From Pholiota molesta (lineage: Eukaryota; Basidiomycota; Agaricomycetes; Agaricales; Strophariaceae), in NCBI GenBank assembly GCA_014925825.1, contig JACGCK010000118.1, positions 1 to 64,000 of the forward strand: a stretch of DNA of 64,000 bases, given 5' to 3'. Position 1 is the first letter of the stretch. The number at the start of each line of letters is the position of its first letter. Of this stretch, positions 46,723 to 58,913 are shown in pieces. The notes below the pieces were generated by a model that ran no database searches, was not told where the DNA came from, and saw nothing but the letters and a program-made list of their open reading frames with translations. A program made the translations under genes and the position numbers.

Positions 46723-47175
46723 AGAAATGAAGTGGTCATGGAAGAACGTTGTATTTTTGATTATCTGGGAATACGATTTCCGCATCTATCGAGTTTCCGT
46801 CAGTGGTTGGTTGTGATTGGAATATATGATAATAAACACGTACTTTGTTTTATCCTCCATTTACCTCAGTATACATTTCCAGACATGTCTGGCAAGAGTG
46901 TATGTCGACCAGGAGTGAACATTAAGGATGTGTCGCTGATAGAATATACCGACTTATAGTGATCAAGTCCTGCCACTCTTCCCAAATGCTATTTGATCAA
47001 TTTGGCAACGATTTGGTCACTCAAAAGCTATGTATACATGAAGAAAGGCGCCTCAGTTAAGGATAATTTGAGTATGTAGAATAATTTTTGAGTGGCATTG
47101 GCTTGGGAGATGGCATGCTCCGTAATCCCTGCCTAGGCCTGACCTCTTTATTATCCATAGCGATTGGAAATTAAC
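46723..47175. other. Intergenic, no gene seen
   Basis: AT-rich 3' flank of the peroxidase gene and 5' flank of the tRNA gene. Confidence 0.4.
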
Positions 47176-47247
47176 AGCAGCATGGCGCAGTGGTAGCGCG
47201 CGGGGCCCATAACCCCGAGGTCACTCGATCGAAACGAGTTGCTGCTA
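47176..47247 (+). tRNA. Initiator tRNA-Met (CAT)
   Basis: A 72-nt cloverleaf. The acceptor stem is AGCAGCA with TGCTGCT. The D arm is GCGC..GCGC. The anticodon stem is CGGGG/CCCCG with loop CCCATAA, so the anticodon is CAT. The T arm is ACTCG..CGAGT. The A1-U72 pair, C33 before the anticodon and ATCG in place of TTCG in the T loop mark a eukaryotic initiator. No intron. Confidence 0.93.
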
Positions 47248-47531
47248 GCAGCTATACAAGGTCATTGTTTTTATTTTTGAAATCGGAATCCCTTGCTTAT
47301 TTAACTTCGATTTGTTCGCTTTTTTGACACAGAGGATGGGAAGATTTGACGTGGAGCATGGGGAGGTTCGAGGGGTGCCCTATTCACGATGCAATGGGCC
47401 CGATCGCAATAAGTTTCTGCCTGATCATCAAGCGTGTGCGAAAAGCTCAACAGATCAACCACAGATACACAAAATACGGAACATTATATTATAACACTTA
47501 TTGAGTCACTAACATTTCTCCATTACCATTT
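47248..47531. other. Intergenic between tRNA and antiporter gene
   Basis: Starts with a short purine/pyrimidine-mixed tail after the tRNA. A TTTTTATTTTTG run (about 47,268-47,279) may serve as the Pol III terminator. Confidence 0.4.
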
Positions 47532-49686
47532 TTATTTATCGCCCCGCCCAGTGGGTTTCAAACTAGAACCACAATCCCCGGCTCTTCCTTTCTGTTCGGC
47601 TTCTCTATACTTCCTTCCTGCCTCTTCCTGGTCCTTCTTTTCCCAAGACGTTATCAGGACCCCTACACCCAGCGCACCACCGACAGTGCTTACCAGGATC
47701 GCCCAGATCACGATGGCGAACGGCTCTTCATCCGGGACCGGAATGGTGGTCACCATAGAGATGGCGGTTTCGGTGCCCGTGGTCACCGCATAGGTCGTTG
47801 TAGAGGTGGAAGAAGAGGTCGTGGACACTACAAGCAGCGGTCTGGCCAGCTGGGCTACGATCAGCGCGATCTCTCCCCGCGCGACCATAGCAAGCCCCAA
47901 AAGGAGGGCCGAACGCACTCGAGAAGGTTCGTTGGAAATTGTCTCATTCATAGCGATGTCCTCCTCCTCTTGGATTCGTGGAAGAGTCCTAGGAAGATCC
48001 TCGCGATTCTGGCTCGGAGGCAACAATTTGAATACCGATTTCAGGTTTGTGACCCACTGTACGGGGGCAATAACATTTGGAGGAGAGCTTGCTCGACGAG
48101 GACTTCCGACCGCGAGACGAGCCTTCCTCCTCGGATCGGGCCAGATAAGCATCCAAATACCGACCACCATTTTTCCTAATACCATCAACACCGCATACAC
48201 CAGGCCGCGCCAGATCACTTGATGCGACGCTCTGCCATTGACAATCTCAATAACACTGGTATTGTTTGAATCTACTAGTAAATAATACAAGACCTGATCA
48301 GCCATTCATGCGTCTCGATTTATAGAATATAAAGGTCGGCTCACCAGTGAAGACAATCTGGACAGCATCAGGGTGTGTCGTGAACATCGCTTTGATGGGT
48401 AATGCGGCGCCGATGGAGGCAAAGAAGAGAGGGGCCAGGAGGTGGGTGAGAATGGGTTGCAGATACACAACAAAGGCAGCATGGGTTGGGTTTCCGCTGC
48501 TCCCATCCGTCTCTGGCTTACTTCCAGTGGTATCTTGGCAATGATTTGAAACGCTCAGACCGTCTTGAGGTTCTGCGCGTGGACCCGCTCCCTCTTCAAA
48601 GACGTAGCCAATAAAAGCGCCAGCAAGATACGCCCCGAACAGTTCGCTAGTGCCTGCATATGATGTGCCGGCGACAAACCCCATGAGAGTCAAAATAATG
48701 AGGATGAACAGAAATTGCGGACGTGGACCCGATCCAGAGCGCCGACGCGTTGGTGATGTTGTGTGTCGAAATGATGAAGGTCGACGGCATCTACAATCGA
48801 ACGTTGTACGCGACGTGGCCCATGCGTCCTTCCAAGGAAACCTGATCAGCCATCGCAGCCACATTGCTGCGACTGGAGTCCCAAACCCGAAAGCAAGTGA
48901 GACTAAGATAGGGCGGACGACGATGGGCCACCTAATCCCTGATTCGGATTGGGCAAGGCCAGGTATGATGCCAGCGATGACCAGGCCGATGATGTCGTCC
49001 AACAAAGCGGCGCTCACCAGGACACAACCGACCCTTGTCCGTCTCAAATCCACTCCAGACGAACTCGAGGCCAAGAGCGCCAACGTCGTCCCCAACGACG
49101 TCGAACATAACGCTGCGCCGCTCGCAAACGCCTGCAGGCCGGTGTACCCATACGCGCCCATACCCAGCCCCATGCTAAGAGCAATCGGCACGAGTACGCC
49201 GGTCAACGCCGCTAAGGTGCTTAAGCCTGCGTTGTTTCGCATGAGCTTGAGCGACGCCGCATCCAGGGATACACCTGCCTCAAATATGAGCAGGAGCAGG
49301 CCCATATACCCAATATCCATCAAAGTGCGTTGGGTAGATGTGGAAAGGATGGAACTGGATGTTACGGAAGGCCCGAAAAGGGCACCCAGAAAGAGCGGGA
49401 GGATGAGGGTTAGCGCTGCATTCAGAGTGTATGATTGGGATTGTGTTTCATTCGGCACGTTGGGAGCAGTATTGGCCACGCTTTTTTCGTCATTTTCCGG
49501 CTGGGGCTGAGGAGAATCAACGCGAATTGGATGGGTGTTGGACAACAGTGTAGGTAGTGCCAGTAACACGAGATACGTCGACAAAGAAATAAAAATAGGG
49601 ATTGATGGGGCAGTATATGGAATTTGAGCATCCGTAGGGATAGTTGTACTTAACGTTATTCCAAGAGATGAGGCTGAGCGGGACAT
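47532..49686 (-). CDS. Cation/proton antiporter, CPA2 (Na+/H+ exchanger) family
   Basis: A multi-pass membrane protein predicted to exchange Na+ or K+ for protons. Starts MSRSASSLGITLSTTIP. Hydrophobic helices include IFISLSTYLVLLALPTLL, LTLILPLFLGALFGPSV and IGYMGLLLLIFEAGVSLD. The key helix LVSAALLDDIIGLVIAGIIP carries the paired acidic residues of electrogenic antiporters. An intron from 48,346 joins IVFT to ASHQVIWRGLVYAVLMVL, using an AG just before CG (acceptor near 48,230) rather than the stronger CAG two bases earlier, which breaks the frame. Later helices are LLLGLAMVARGEIALIV and FAIVIWAILVSTVGG. A stretch CRCRRPSSFRHTTSPTRRRSG between helices looks unlike coding sequence and may be an unspliced intron (about 48,730-48,800). 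Confidence 0.85.
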
Positions 49687-49975
49687 GACGGCCTAAGAAC
49701 CTTCGTACAAGGTGAGCTTTCGAGCGAACGTTGAAAGTAGTCTTTGCGCAACGTTAAATTGGTGGAGCGTTTATTAGTTTTGTATCAGATTTTGGAATAT
49801 CGGGGATCGAGTAGTAGAGCCTGAATTCCGAGCAGGTATGCATTAGAATGAGAAGACTTCAGCTGCGGCAAAAAAGTGGTGACAAGCTGATGGTGGTAGT
49901 GAGAGGAAGAGTTTGATGAATCACTGACACAATGCTGATTCGGATCCATCCGTGAGGACAAGATTTAAACAAGAT
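49687..49975. other. Intergenic between antiporter and ASCH-domain genes
   Basis: Mixed sequence holding the antiporter promoter; no gene. Confidence 0.4.
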
Positions 49976-50525
49976 TTAGAACAAACGGATTTGGTCCTCC
50001 AGCACAATGTCCTCAATCATTCTATCTGATACATAAAAAAAGCGCTGAGGGAATGTCACTCTATACGTGGCCTGCATTTCCGCCAGAGTAAGAGGTTCTT
50101 TCAGTTGATACAGCTCCTCAGTGATCTCATATGCATACGCAGCCACGGCATTCTCCAATCCAGCATTAAAATCTGCCTTACCCACCCCATCCTCCTTCTC
50201 TATTTTACCGGGCACCTTTCCGTGGCCTATTGGCGCGATGTATCGCAGCGTCTTGTCCGGACTGGACACATATAAGTAACCTTGAATCGCAAGATAGTTA
50301 GCACTGTAGAGCCGGAGAGCGACTAGATGCACTCACCACATCCGCTCCACCATGTTAGAAATGAAATATTTCCTAAACTCGTGGTTCTTCGTCCGTTTAA
50401 CGATATAGTTCATATTATCAGGTTTAATGGCGATGAGAATGTCCGCCTTGAATGTGGCACTGGGCGACAAAGGTTTAGAGGCCCGACTACGTAGAAACTT
50501 TGACTGAGCCGACGAAGCCGATCTG
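49976..50525 (-). CDS. ASCH (PUA-like) domain protein, start and splice junction uncertain
   Basis: The upstream part reads FKADILIAIKPDNMNYIVKR, NHEFRKYFISNMVERMW. The downstream exon reads YLYVSSPDKTLRYIAPIG, GKVPGKIEKEDG. The order of ILIAIKP, the EFRK stretch and LYVSSP..IG fits the ASCH domain, a beta-barrel thought to bind RNA. The intron (GTGAGT..TTCAAG, 50,286-50,337 or so) does not join the two frames cleanly; one base is out of step. Either another splice site is used or the gene is broken. The tail, QATYRVTFPQRFFYVSDRMI, is conserved-looking. No ATG is found before NMNY within the frame, so a further 5' exon is likely. Confidence 0.55.
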
Positions 50526-50745
50526 GGCGTTTAGTCTAATTTTAAAACCGTTTACTAACCGTTTAGCGCGACAGAGGGCCTACAACAGGCCTACAAACTC
50601 AATACAAACTTGCCACAAACTTAAGAAGCCCATTTGGGCCCAACTTATTGGATATCATAAGATTTAACCTCGACTCGACGCCGACAAAAAATCAGTTTGG
50701 ATTGAGCACGTATGTAGCTAGGAATAAGTCTTCGAAGTTACACCA

Positions 50746-51871
50746 CTACTTCTGAGGCTCAGCATCATCTGCAGCATTCTGAAATGGTGTCCTACGCTTT
50801 AAATTGGTGGACGACTCTTCCTGATTGTCAATAAGCACCCCCGTTTCTTCTTCAGCCTCGATTGGTTCGACCTCCGTTATCCTTTCTCCGGAATTAGAAT
50901 CATTCGCTGGAGAATTTTGCTGGTTGCTCAGAGCTAGGGCAGCGTTAAACACCGAGTGCGCAGCAACAGCTAGAGTGAATAGCACATCGCGGATGGCTAA
51001 CACGGCTGGAGTGGCCTCCTTCACTCCTTGAATGGCGTAGCTTTCGATGGTCTTCCAGTCTATTTCTGATATGTTCTCGGGATTTCCTTTCGGGAACTTG
51101 TCAATCTGTCAAAAGCATGTTGAGGATAATATCCGTTAAGTCGGCGAGAAACGAGCTTACGATGAGCTTCGAAACTACGTTAACACCCACAAGTAATCCT
51201 GTGGCCATCCCTGCCAATGGAATAGTGGCGAGAAGGACGATTAGTATTTTGCAGGTAACTGAATTCTGGTTAGTTCAGAGGAGCACATCCTACAAGGAAC
51301 ATAACTCACAAGATATCAGTTTTTCAACTACTATGAAAACTATGCGGATTGTAAAGGTAAGAATCGACCAAAGGATGCGATCGATGAGATTGATGAGAAC
51401 TGCGACCGGGAGAATGCTATACATAATAACAAAGGAAGTCTCAAGGATTAGTTATCCATTCGATTGCTTTCAATTAAGGCGGAATACTCACAAAAAGGTG
51501 GCGATTAAAAAAAACGCGAGTAAAGCAGGCGTGGCCACAATAGCCTTTGTCTAAGATCAGACGATAGAAGAATATAAGAACAATGAAGGCTGACTGACCG
51601 CTACCCGAGGATTGGTATCGCATATTTCGAGGAATGTCTTGATCGAAGGCTTGATGACTTCTTCAATCACCCTATATCAAACAAAGCCTCGAATTCAGCT
51701 GTATTCCTGCATGGAAATAAATTCAACAATTACATACATAGCAGTATAATTCCTTGTCGTCGAGATACCGTGCTGTATTTTGGCATGTGCACCCTCAGAA
51801 GGTGGCGCAGTTTCCGGTTGGGGTGAAGGTGTGACCAGTGGCGATGGAGGAAGTGGTGTGGTGTCGGACAT
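50746..51871 (-). CDS. Predicted multi-pass membrane protein, unknown function
   Basis: Starts MSDTTPLPPSPLVTPSPQP, a proline-rich head. Exons give VIEEVIKPSIKTFLEICDTN, then hydrophobic stretches TKAIVATPALLAFFLIATFL, SILPVAVLINLIDRILWSIL, TFTIRIVFIVVEKLIS and ILIVLLATIPLAGMATGLLV. A hydrophilic part IDWKTIESYAIQGVKEATP and another hydrophobic run (FTLAVAAHSVFNAALAL) follow, with an acidic tail (EVEPIEAEEETG). At least five introns with GT..AG ends are visible. Four or five membrane spans are likely. I do not recognise the family. Confidence 0.6.
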
Positions 51872-53477
51872 TGGCTTTGATGTAGACGAGATTCTTGTTG
51901 ATGATATCGGTGTAATATCTCGCGCCCATAGTTCTATCTTTATAGAGATCTTCGTGGATGTGAACACGTCGTTGTAAACACGTCGTTGCTGCGCTCTCGC
52001 AGCATCGCCACGTTAGGTAAGTAGCCGTGTCGAGGTCCAGGCTAAGCATCAATCACAATGATCAGGTAAGTACTGCATGTCGTGAACATAACTTAAATTC
52101 GCAAACAGAAACAGACGAACCACTTTCAGTTAATCAAGCCTGTGCTCATGCCATTAGCGTCTTTCGGAATTTCATTCCAAGTCCACCTTCAACGTTTCAA
52201 CGACATATTGGTTTGATGCAGAGTGTCGGATTCTTCCGTGGTGCTGATAGCGGCAATTGAATCGGAGAGCAAAAAAAGCCATGTAGGTGCTGCGCTCCCC
52301 AAGCGCACGCCGTCACCTTGTCATCACTCTAAAACTTGCTTAACTCAAAAAAAATCTACTTATACTTATAGACATTGATGTCATTATTGCTCTATACCTG
52401 GTCTGTGCCTTCGGAGCGAATTAAGGAAGATATTCGGAAGGGAAGATATTCTATTTTTGAACGTTATACATCCGACAGCGAAAAATCGTGGGTATTCAAC
52501 GTTAGATCTCGACTTCAACGATAACCAGATATCACATCGAGCTTCTAGGTGAGCTTCTTTTTTGTGAAATATCTAGTTGTTCAAAGTACTCATTTGTAAG
52601 GTCACCGAATGCGTTAGCCATTGTTGGTAGTCTAAACCTCTGAGCTGAGGGAGGCTGGGGGGCGATTCAGTACTCAAGATTACGCCGCCAGTCTGCATCT
52701 GAAAATCTTTGTCAATTAAAGCCTACCGAAGCTTTCGAAGTTCATCAAAGTTAGGTGAGTATAGATTCTACGCAAACAAGCGCTTTATGGCGCTTTCAAA
52801 CGCACTCACTTCTTCTACCATCCAAAACGCATCAATTACCTGGTTGATTTTCGGAATGGTGTCTTTAGACGGTATTTGGCACCGAGCACATGGTTAGATT
52901 CAAGAACAACTTTCCATTTTGCGGGGAAACAGCAAACTATGTTGACAGAGGTTGACAGTATGTCGAAGTGGATCGGCTCGTCGCTGTTTGGTCGCTGTTT
53001 AGGGTTACTCACATGTTCTTGCACGAACGGATTTGTTGCCCTTCTACTATTATGTCATCTCAAATGGATCCAGCATCTCGCAGATTATTCTCCGAGTTCA
53101 GGACTACTAATATATGAAAAATTCTCAGATATTTCCTCTCACCCATTTCCTCCTCCTTGGCTTCTTTGAAGTCTCGTTTGATATCTCCTAGTTCACTGTC
53201 GTTGGAATGCTCCCGGCTATCCGACTTGCATCCGTTCTTTTCCCCCTCGGTTGAAGACAAGGTCATGCAGTAGAATGGCCTCGCCCCATCCCGAGTATTT
53301 TCCTCGTCACTCTCTTGTTCATCTCGGAACATTGTCGCGGGACTACTACTAGCGCTGCTTCGCATATGACGCCTCTCCCGAAGTAACGCGCAATGTGGGT
53401 TCCGTAGGCGCATAAAACTGGCGTATTCTCTCTGCTTCAAGGCCAAGGCTCCCCGATCATTTCCATCGCTTCCCATT
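51872..53477. other. No gene supported
   Basis: Contains the promoter of the GH131 gene at its right end. A minus frame at 53,060-53,476 is open for 138 codons and ends two bases before the GH131 start, but it is highly charged, has no known domain, and is best read as chance. Nothing else is recognised. Confidence 0.4.
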
Positions 53478-54769
53478 ATGAAGTCTGCGTTCGCTTTGTT
53501 AGCTCTTTCGGTCGCCCGCGTTCAGGCCGGAACGATCCTATGGAGTGGATTCTTCAACTCGTCCGGCACGGTCGCTAACTTCGACCAATGTCGGTTAATG
53601 TGTATCCTGAGCCTGATCTGGTCTCACGCTTATTTACTGTAGGGTCGTGGTCTAACCAAATCGCACCTTGGCAATGGTACATCCACGGTAGTGGTGCCAC
53701 AAGTGAATACCTCGGCCTGTCTCCCAGCTTCAAGAACCCTGCCGATACCACCGATGCTCAAGGTCTTCGAACGACCATCGTCAGTACCGTTAATAGCATC
53801 TACTACGTTACTTGACAAATTATTCCGTAGGACGGAACTGCTTTCTGGAATGGTCAAACCATGGAACGTACGGAGGTTATCCCTCAAACTAGTGCAAACC
53901 TGGGCACTGGTCACCTCTACTACCACTTCTCGTTGTCAACCTCTTCGACTAATGCCCCTAACCCCGGCTTCGAGCACCAAATTGCTTTGTGAGAGGTGTT
54001 TCTTCTTATCAAGAGCAATTACTGAAAAATTCGCATCTGCGTAGCTTCGAGAGTCACTTCACTGAAATCAAGTTCGGTTTGATCTCTGGTGAAGCCGGAA
54101 CCACCGACCCTCTCTTGCGCTGGGACATTGGCGGGGTCTCGCAATGGACTACCACCCTTACCGCCAACACCTGGTATAATTTTGCCTACGACATCGACTT
54201 CAGTGGATCAACTGTCGGTCTGTGGTTCTCCACCGGATCCAGCCCCCTCACCCAGATCGTCGCCAACAAAGCTGCCAGTCCCTCCACCAACTCTGCCGAT
54301 TGGCACATCGGTGTCCTTCGTCTCCCCAACGGAGGTACCAACGCTGCGGCCGAGGACTGGTTCTGGTCCGGTATTTTCATTGAACAAGCGCCCATCACCA
54401 CCAGCATTGCCGGTCCCAATGCAGGATCTGCACCTTCAGGCACCACCACCGCTGTTCCTACCACGACCACTACTCCTACAACGACTTCTCCCGCACCCAC
54501 CACTACGCCTCCTACCACCACTACTCCTGCAGGCCCCACTCAGACTCAATGGGGACAATGTGGTGGTACCGGATATACGTGAGTCAATTTATTATGATGT
54601 AATTGATTACCAACCCAACGAACGCATATGCTCTACAGAGGCCCGACTGTCTGCGCTGCTTCATTCAAGTGTGTTTCCGTCTCTCCTCCATACTACTACC
54701 AGGTATGCTTGCATTTTCACGCGGAGTTCTCGTGTGCTAACACAATTCCTATCTCCGCAGTGCCAATAG
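53478..54769 (+). CDS. Secreted GH131 beta-glucanase with CBM1
   Basis: A secreted glycoside hydrolase of family 131, broadly active on beta-1,3/1,4/1,6-glucans. Starts MKSAFALLALSVARVQA, a signal peptide, then GTILWSGFFN. Introns near 53,592-53,642, 53,779-53,830, 53,990-54,042, 54,579-54,640 and 54,701-54,760 bring together FDQ-WSWSNQIAPWQWYIHG, LRTTI-DGTAFWNGQTMERTE and HQIAF-FESHFTEIKFGL, as in the family. After SGIFIEQAPITTS a Thr/Pro linker (PTTTTTPTTTSPAPTTTPP) leads to a fungal cellulose-binding module: QTQWGQCGGTGYTGPTVC and YYYQCQ at the C-terminus, with the CBM1 cysteines and aromatic residues in place. No lesion seen. Confidence 0.92.
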
Positions 54770-55720
54770 ACGACTCGTTTGAGGCTTCAGAAAAGCTGGA
54801 ACGTGCAATGTTGATTCTCCATTATGCAATTCGCTCACGGGTATGTATTTGGATACAAAATATCATTATTTGTGCTTGAGTATGCCAAATACATCGTTGG
54901 AATCATGATCAGAGGAGCTGTCGATCGCTATCCACCCAAATGATTGATAGAAGCCAGCCAGCCAGGCTTCCCAAGTTTCAAATTAAAAGCCCAGAATTCG
55001 TGAACACACTTTCGTTCCCTGAGGCGCCTTCCAAGGTGTGTTGAGTCCAACTGAAGGCAAAGATGCAAACCCTGCACGTCGATTTCTCGTCCGATCGTCG
55101 CGCAAAGGGTTCAATGGCATCACCATTTTTCCATACATATTTAATATTTAGTACTCATCGGTGCATAGTAAATTTTCACGTTCGGCATGCCTCGCACCTC
55201 AAACATGGGTTTACCAATTTCAAACGGGCCCTTACTATTGAGTAGTCATCCTGTGATCTTATCTCTGTGATCAAGTTAGTTCTGACTTCTTGGCAAGGCT
55301 CAGTGTCATTACGAGACATCATCGTCTCTTCACTGGTTCACAAGTTTCAAATACTGTGTCCACTGTTCTAGGCCTGTGGACCTCCACAAGATACCCTAGA
55401 AGGACGCCATGGTCAACAGGGATGAATCAGACCACCAGATCCAATGTATCTAAAGACGCTCTCGGATGGCGATGAGAAGAGCTTTTCAAAACAATATATC
55501 ACCAGCGCAATTTGAGAGAGTTCTCAAGTTCGTTCTTTTACATTGCAGCTCATTAATTGAGTCCTATTTACTTGTACATTATCTGCAATAATTGCTCATG
55601 ATAACTGCAGGGCTGTTATTTTGCTCACCATATTTGACATCAACATTTTGCGATGCAGTTTGAATAATTTTCAAAATTCCATTCAAACCTTTATTTAATA
55701 AGGCCGTCTGTTTCCACAAA
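54770..55720. other. Intergenic, no gene seen
   Basis: AT-rich sequence between convergent gene ends. No repeats of note. Confidence 0.4.
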
Positions 55721-56962
55721 TTACAACTTAGCGCCACTCTTAGTGAGCAGATACGCGACTCCACCGCCCAGCACAACTTTGCCGGTCGTGAGGTTTTTGG
55801 TCTCGAACGCGACCTCCGTGGTGCCGTTAGGGCCCTTGCCGACTTCCCAGATGCTCGTCTGCAGCTTGTCTCCGGGCTTAACGGGAGCAGTAAAGCGAAC
55901 GCCAAAGTACTTGAGTGAGTTGGGGTCGTTCTTTCCGGCAGTCTTGAGCACAGCGCGCGCAGCGAAGCCGAATGTCGAGAGCCCATGGAGAATGACGCCT
56001 CCAAAGCCGGCGCCCTGGCCGATTTGGGGGTCGATGTGGAGCGGGTTGTAGTCGCCGCTCAGACGGAAAACAATAGCCTGTTCAGGCGTGGTCTGTTCGT
56101 CGACGACGTAGTCGGCCTTGCGGTCTTTGGGGATAGGCTTGCCCTGTGGAGGACCCGCAATGAATTTGGAGAATTTATCGCCAGTGGCCTTGGCTCCGAG
56201 ATTGAATGATGAAGACTAGGGCAAGTGTGAGCAATATTCCACGAGATTATATGTATTGTACGTACATATAGCTTTGCGTAAGGAACGCCCTTGGGATCTA
56301 CAAGAGTGTTCTCAGCAGTCAAGATGATTCCGCTCTCTGTTCGATGCTTAGTTATCTCTCCGAAGCGGTAACAGACACAACGCACTGTTCTCGACGACAC
56401 CGGTGTATCGCGTCTTCCATGTCCAGCCGTCGCCGCTAACGAGAGGGAGGGGCTTGATTATTTCAATAGATTGGGTAGCGTGAACCTGTCAAATACCAAT
56501 AAGAGCTTGCAGCAAGGCCATCATGGATTCAACATACGACGCGGTTGGGGTTGAGCTTGGGAAGACCTGGAACAGGACGGCCCTTAATGCGATCAGCGAA
56601 CACGTTCACATCACTGTCAGCGCCTTTGAGCTGGAGTACAACGGGGTATGTTGGGATGGCAGAGAAGTTGGGGTCTGGAATGGTGTTATTATGGCGTTAT
56701 GGTCCCCATTTGCGGAGTAGCTCACCAAGTTCTGTGAAGCGCTAGCATCAGTCTTGTTCTACGGTTAAGAAGCTGAAATACACACCATAGATATATTGGA
56801 ACTCGTCATTTTTGGCACCAACACCAACAGCATAGGTGAGGAGATCACGTTTGTTCCAGGAGACCTACCGCTTGTCAGTGGTCTTACAATGCGTACATCA
56901 ATTCATCTTACTGGCTTGTCTTCGAGGGTATATCCCACGACTTGCGAAAGGTCTACAGACAT
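55721..56962 (-). CDS. MaoC-type hydratase (enoyl-CoA hydratase 2), peroxisomal
   Basis: Resembles the hydratase-2 domain of the fungal multifunctional beta-oxidation enzyme (Fox2). It would hydrate trans-2-enoyl-CoA to (3R)-hydroxyacyl-CoA. Starts MSVDLSQVVGYTLEDKPVR, followed by WNKRDLLTYAVGVGAKNDEF and PVVLQLKGADSDVNVFADR. The hot-dog core has DYNPLHIDPQIGQGAGFGG and ILHGLSTFGFAAR with the catalytic Asp and His. It ends SGAKL; AKL is a PTS1-like peroxisomal signal. About eight short introns. The dehydrogenase domains of Fox2 are absent, so this is a stand-alone hydratase. A cytochrome b5 reductase gene lies immediately upstream on the same strand. Confidence 0.88.
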
Positions 56963-57237
56963 GATAGTGGTGGTATGTGTGAAAGGAGGGGGCCAGGGAG
57001 AACGCGCTTAGCGAAACTCTGGTACGCAGTTATAAATAAGAATCACGCTGTCCGGCCACTCCGGCAAACTCGTTCCCGTTAGTAATTGCCTCTACCCCAG
57101 ATAGCCTCAGATAGCCCCAGACTCTTTGATCTAATATAACTTGCGCAGATTTCAAAAAAAGGATACAACTGTATTTTAATTGAACATACACAGGTCCCAG
57201 ATATATAAATTTAACAGAAAATGCAGAAGTCTCGTGT

Positions 57238-58351
57238 TTAAAATTTGAAGACCTATACGAACGGTCAACATTCAAAGTAGAAGGTTGGCGTCGAGCTCTC
57301 ACCTGTCCTTCCGAATAACCCAATTCTTTGAGAATACCGCCGAAGGCACCCTGTTTCGGGCCATCCTTCGCACCGGCGAGTGAAGCAACCTGAGGAGGCG
57401 GTCCTATAAGAGGTTGTTTAGCTATGTAGTTCACAGTTGCACAGCAAATTGCAATTGATTTCTTACCGCAGACGAATATTTTGATATTGGTAGAAGGAGC
57501 GCCGACGTATTGCTTAATATGCTTAGCTGAGATATATCCAGAGTGACCAGTCCATTGCTCGGTTGGTTGATCGACAAGATAGATGACCTCGAACGTCTCG
57601 GGGAATTGGGTCTTCAGCGCGTCGAGTTCTTCACGGAGAAGAATATCTTTCTCGCTAATGTTCGAATACAGAAGTTTAAATTTCGTCGTGTTTGCCTTAT
57701 CCACTAGGGCGTGTGTCAGGACCTGATAGAATGGGGCACTGTGGTTGAATATTTAGGAAGTATAGCTGAACTGAAAGGCTGCAGACATACATGCCAGTTC
57801 CTCCTCCGATAAATGCCACTTCCTCGAATTCGTTGACTGTGTAATCAAATCAGAACAGATGCCAGCGAAATGACGTCAAAAAGGCTTACTCTTATAGGGG
57901 AATTTGGCGATGGGACCTTTAATAGACAGAGTATCACCCTCCTGCAGAAGTTGTTGTCAAGACCAGACTTGACAGCTATGATTTACAATCTCACCTTCAG
58001 CGAATGGATATGTTTTGACACATTTCCGGCTTCATAACGCTTGACTAGAAGTGTAAGCTCCCCAGGTGTATCAGGGGCAGAAATTGGAGTGTAAGGCCTG
58101 ATGATAGGTTTGCCTTCATTGTCCTTCAAAGCTTCCGCATCGCTCGATTTCACGACGACGCAGGAAGCAACGGAGATGCCTGATGTCTGGTTGTCAGGCA
58201 ACTCGAAGGTGAATCTGTGTGCTTTATAAGTTAAAAGGTTAATATTAGGAGCATGTGTACAGACATACTTGGAGGCGTTGTGGTTGTATGGAACGATCTT
58301 TTTTATCTTGAAGGCAATGAAGTTCTGGGGATCAAGAGGACCTTCGGACAT
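57238..58351 (-). CDS. NADH-cytochrome b5 reductase
   Basis: A flavoprotein that passes electrons from NADH to cytochrome b5, serving lipid desaturation and sterol synthesis. Starts MSEGPLDPQNFIAFKIKKI. FAD-binding motif RPYTPIS, then GELTLLVKRYEAGNVSKHIH; NADH-binding IGGGTGMAPFYQVL, LLYSNISEKDILLREELD, and C-terminal IFVCGPPPQVASLAG. The last exon is tiny: a GTGAGA..GTATAG intron adds VFKF and a stop, the usual ending. No N-terminal membrane anchor is seen, unlike many Mcr1/Cbr1 proteins; a 5' exon may be missing or this is the soluble form. Six introns. About 270 residues as read. Confidence 0.88.
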
Positions 58352-58913
58352 GGTGAATGATGTTGGGGATAATTATCAACCTAAGAAATGAGTTCGTTAG
58401 AAATGCACTCCTTTATATACTTATCTCCAGATTGTTATCTCCAAGTTATCTCAATGGATGACAACAGATTTTGCGCAGTCGCATAATGTGATGCTCAAAT
58501 TGCGAACTACGGAGTCCGGACAAACGCTTTGATGGTCAGCATTATTCATCCGATGCTTCTTCAATATGTCTCATGAGAACTTTTACCAAGCAAAGAAACT
58601 TGTAACAACTGTAGTCAAGTTACAAAGTGTTATAAAGTACTCATCTGGTTCTGAATTCCGATTCTGAAAGGATGAGGCAAGACGACGAAAGAGAGTTTAC
58701 TCATGTTGACCAATCAGGTACAAGATCAAAAGTTAATTTACCAAATAGGAAATGATCAATTACCACGTGCATCCCTGAGCTCACGTGATCGTTCATCGTG
58801 TACGTTTCGGACGCGATCGAGTCTTTGTTCAACGTTCATCTTGAGCTCCTTTCAACATCTTTTCTGCTTCAAACAAAGAAACACCCACCTGCAATAAATA
58901 AAGATGCCAGTAG
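58352..58913. promoter_or_regulatory. Divergent region, cytochrome b5 reductase / Snf2 ATPase
   Basis: The two genes are transcribed outward from this 562-bp segment. No defined element was recognised. Confidence 0.45.

Noticed and set aside
48650..49510. Plus-strand frame of 286 codons opposite the antiporter
   Set aside because: Antisense shadow of a hydrophobic coding region with no domain of its own.
53060..53476. Minus-strand frame of 138 codons ending two bases before the GH131 start
   Set aside because: No domain, highly charged, and it would occupy the whole GH131 promoter.
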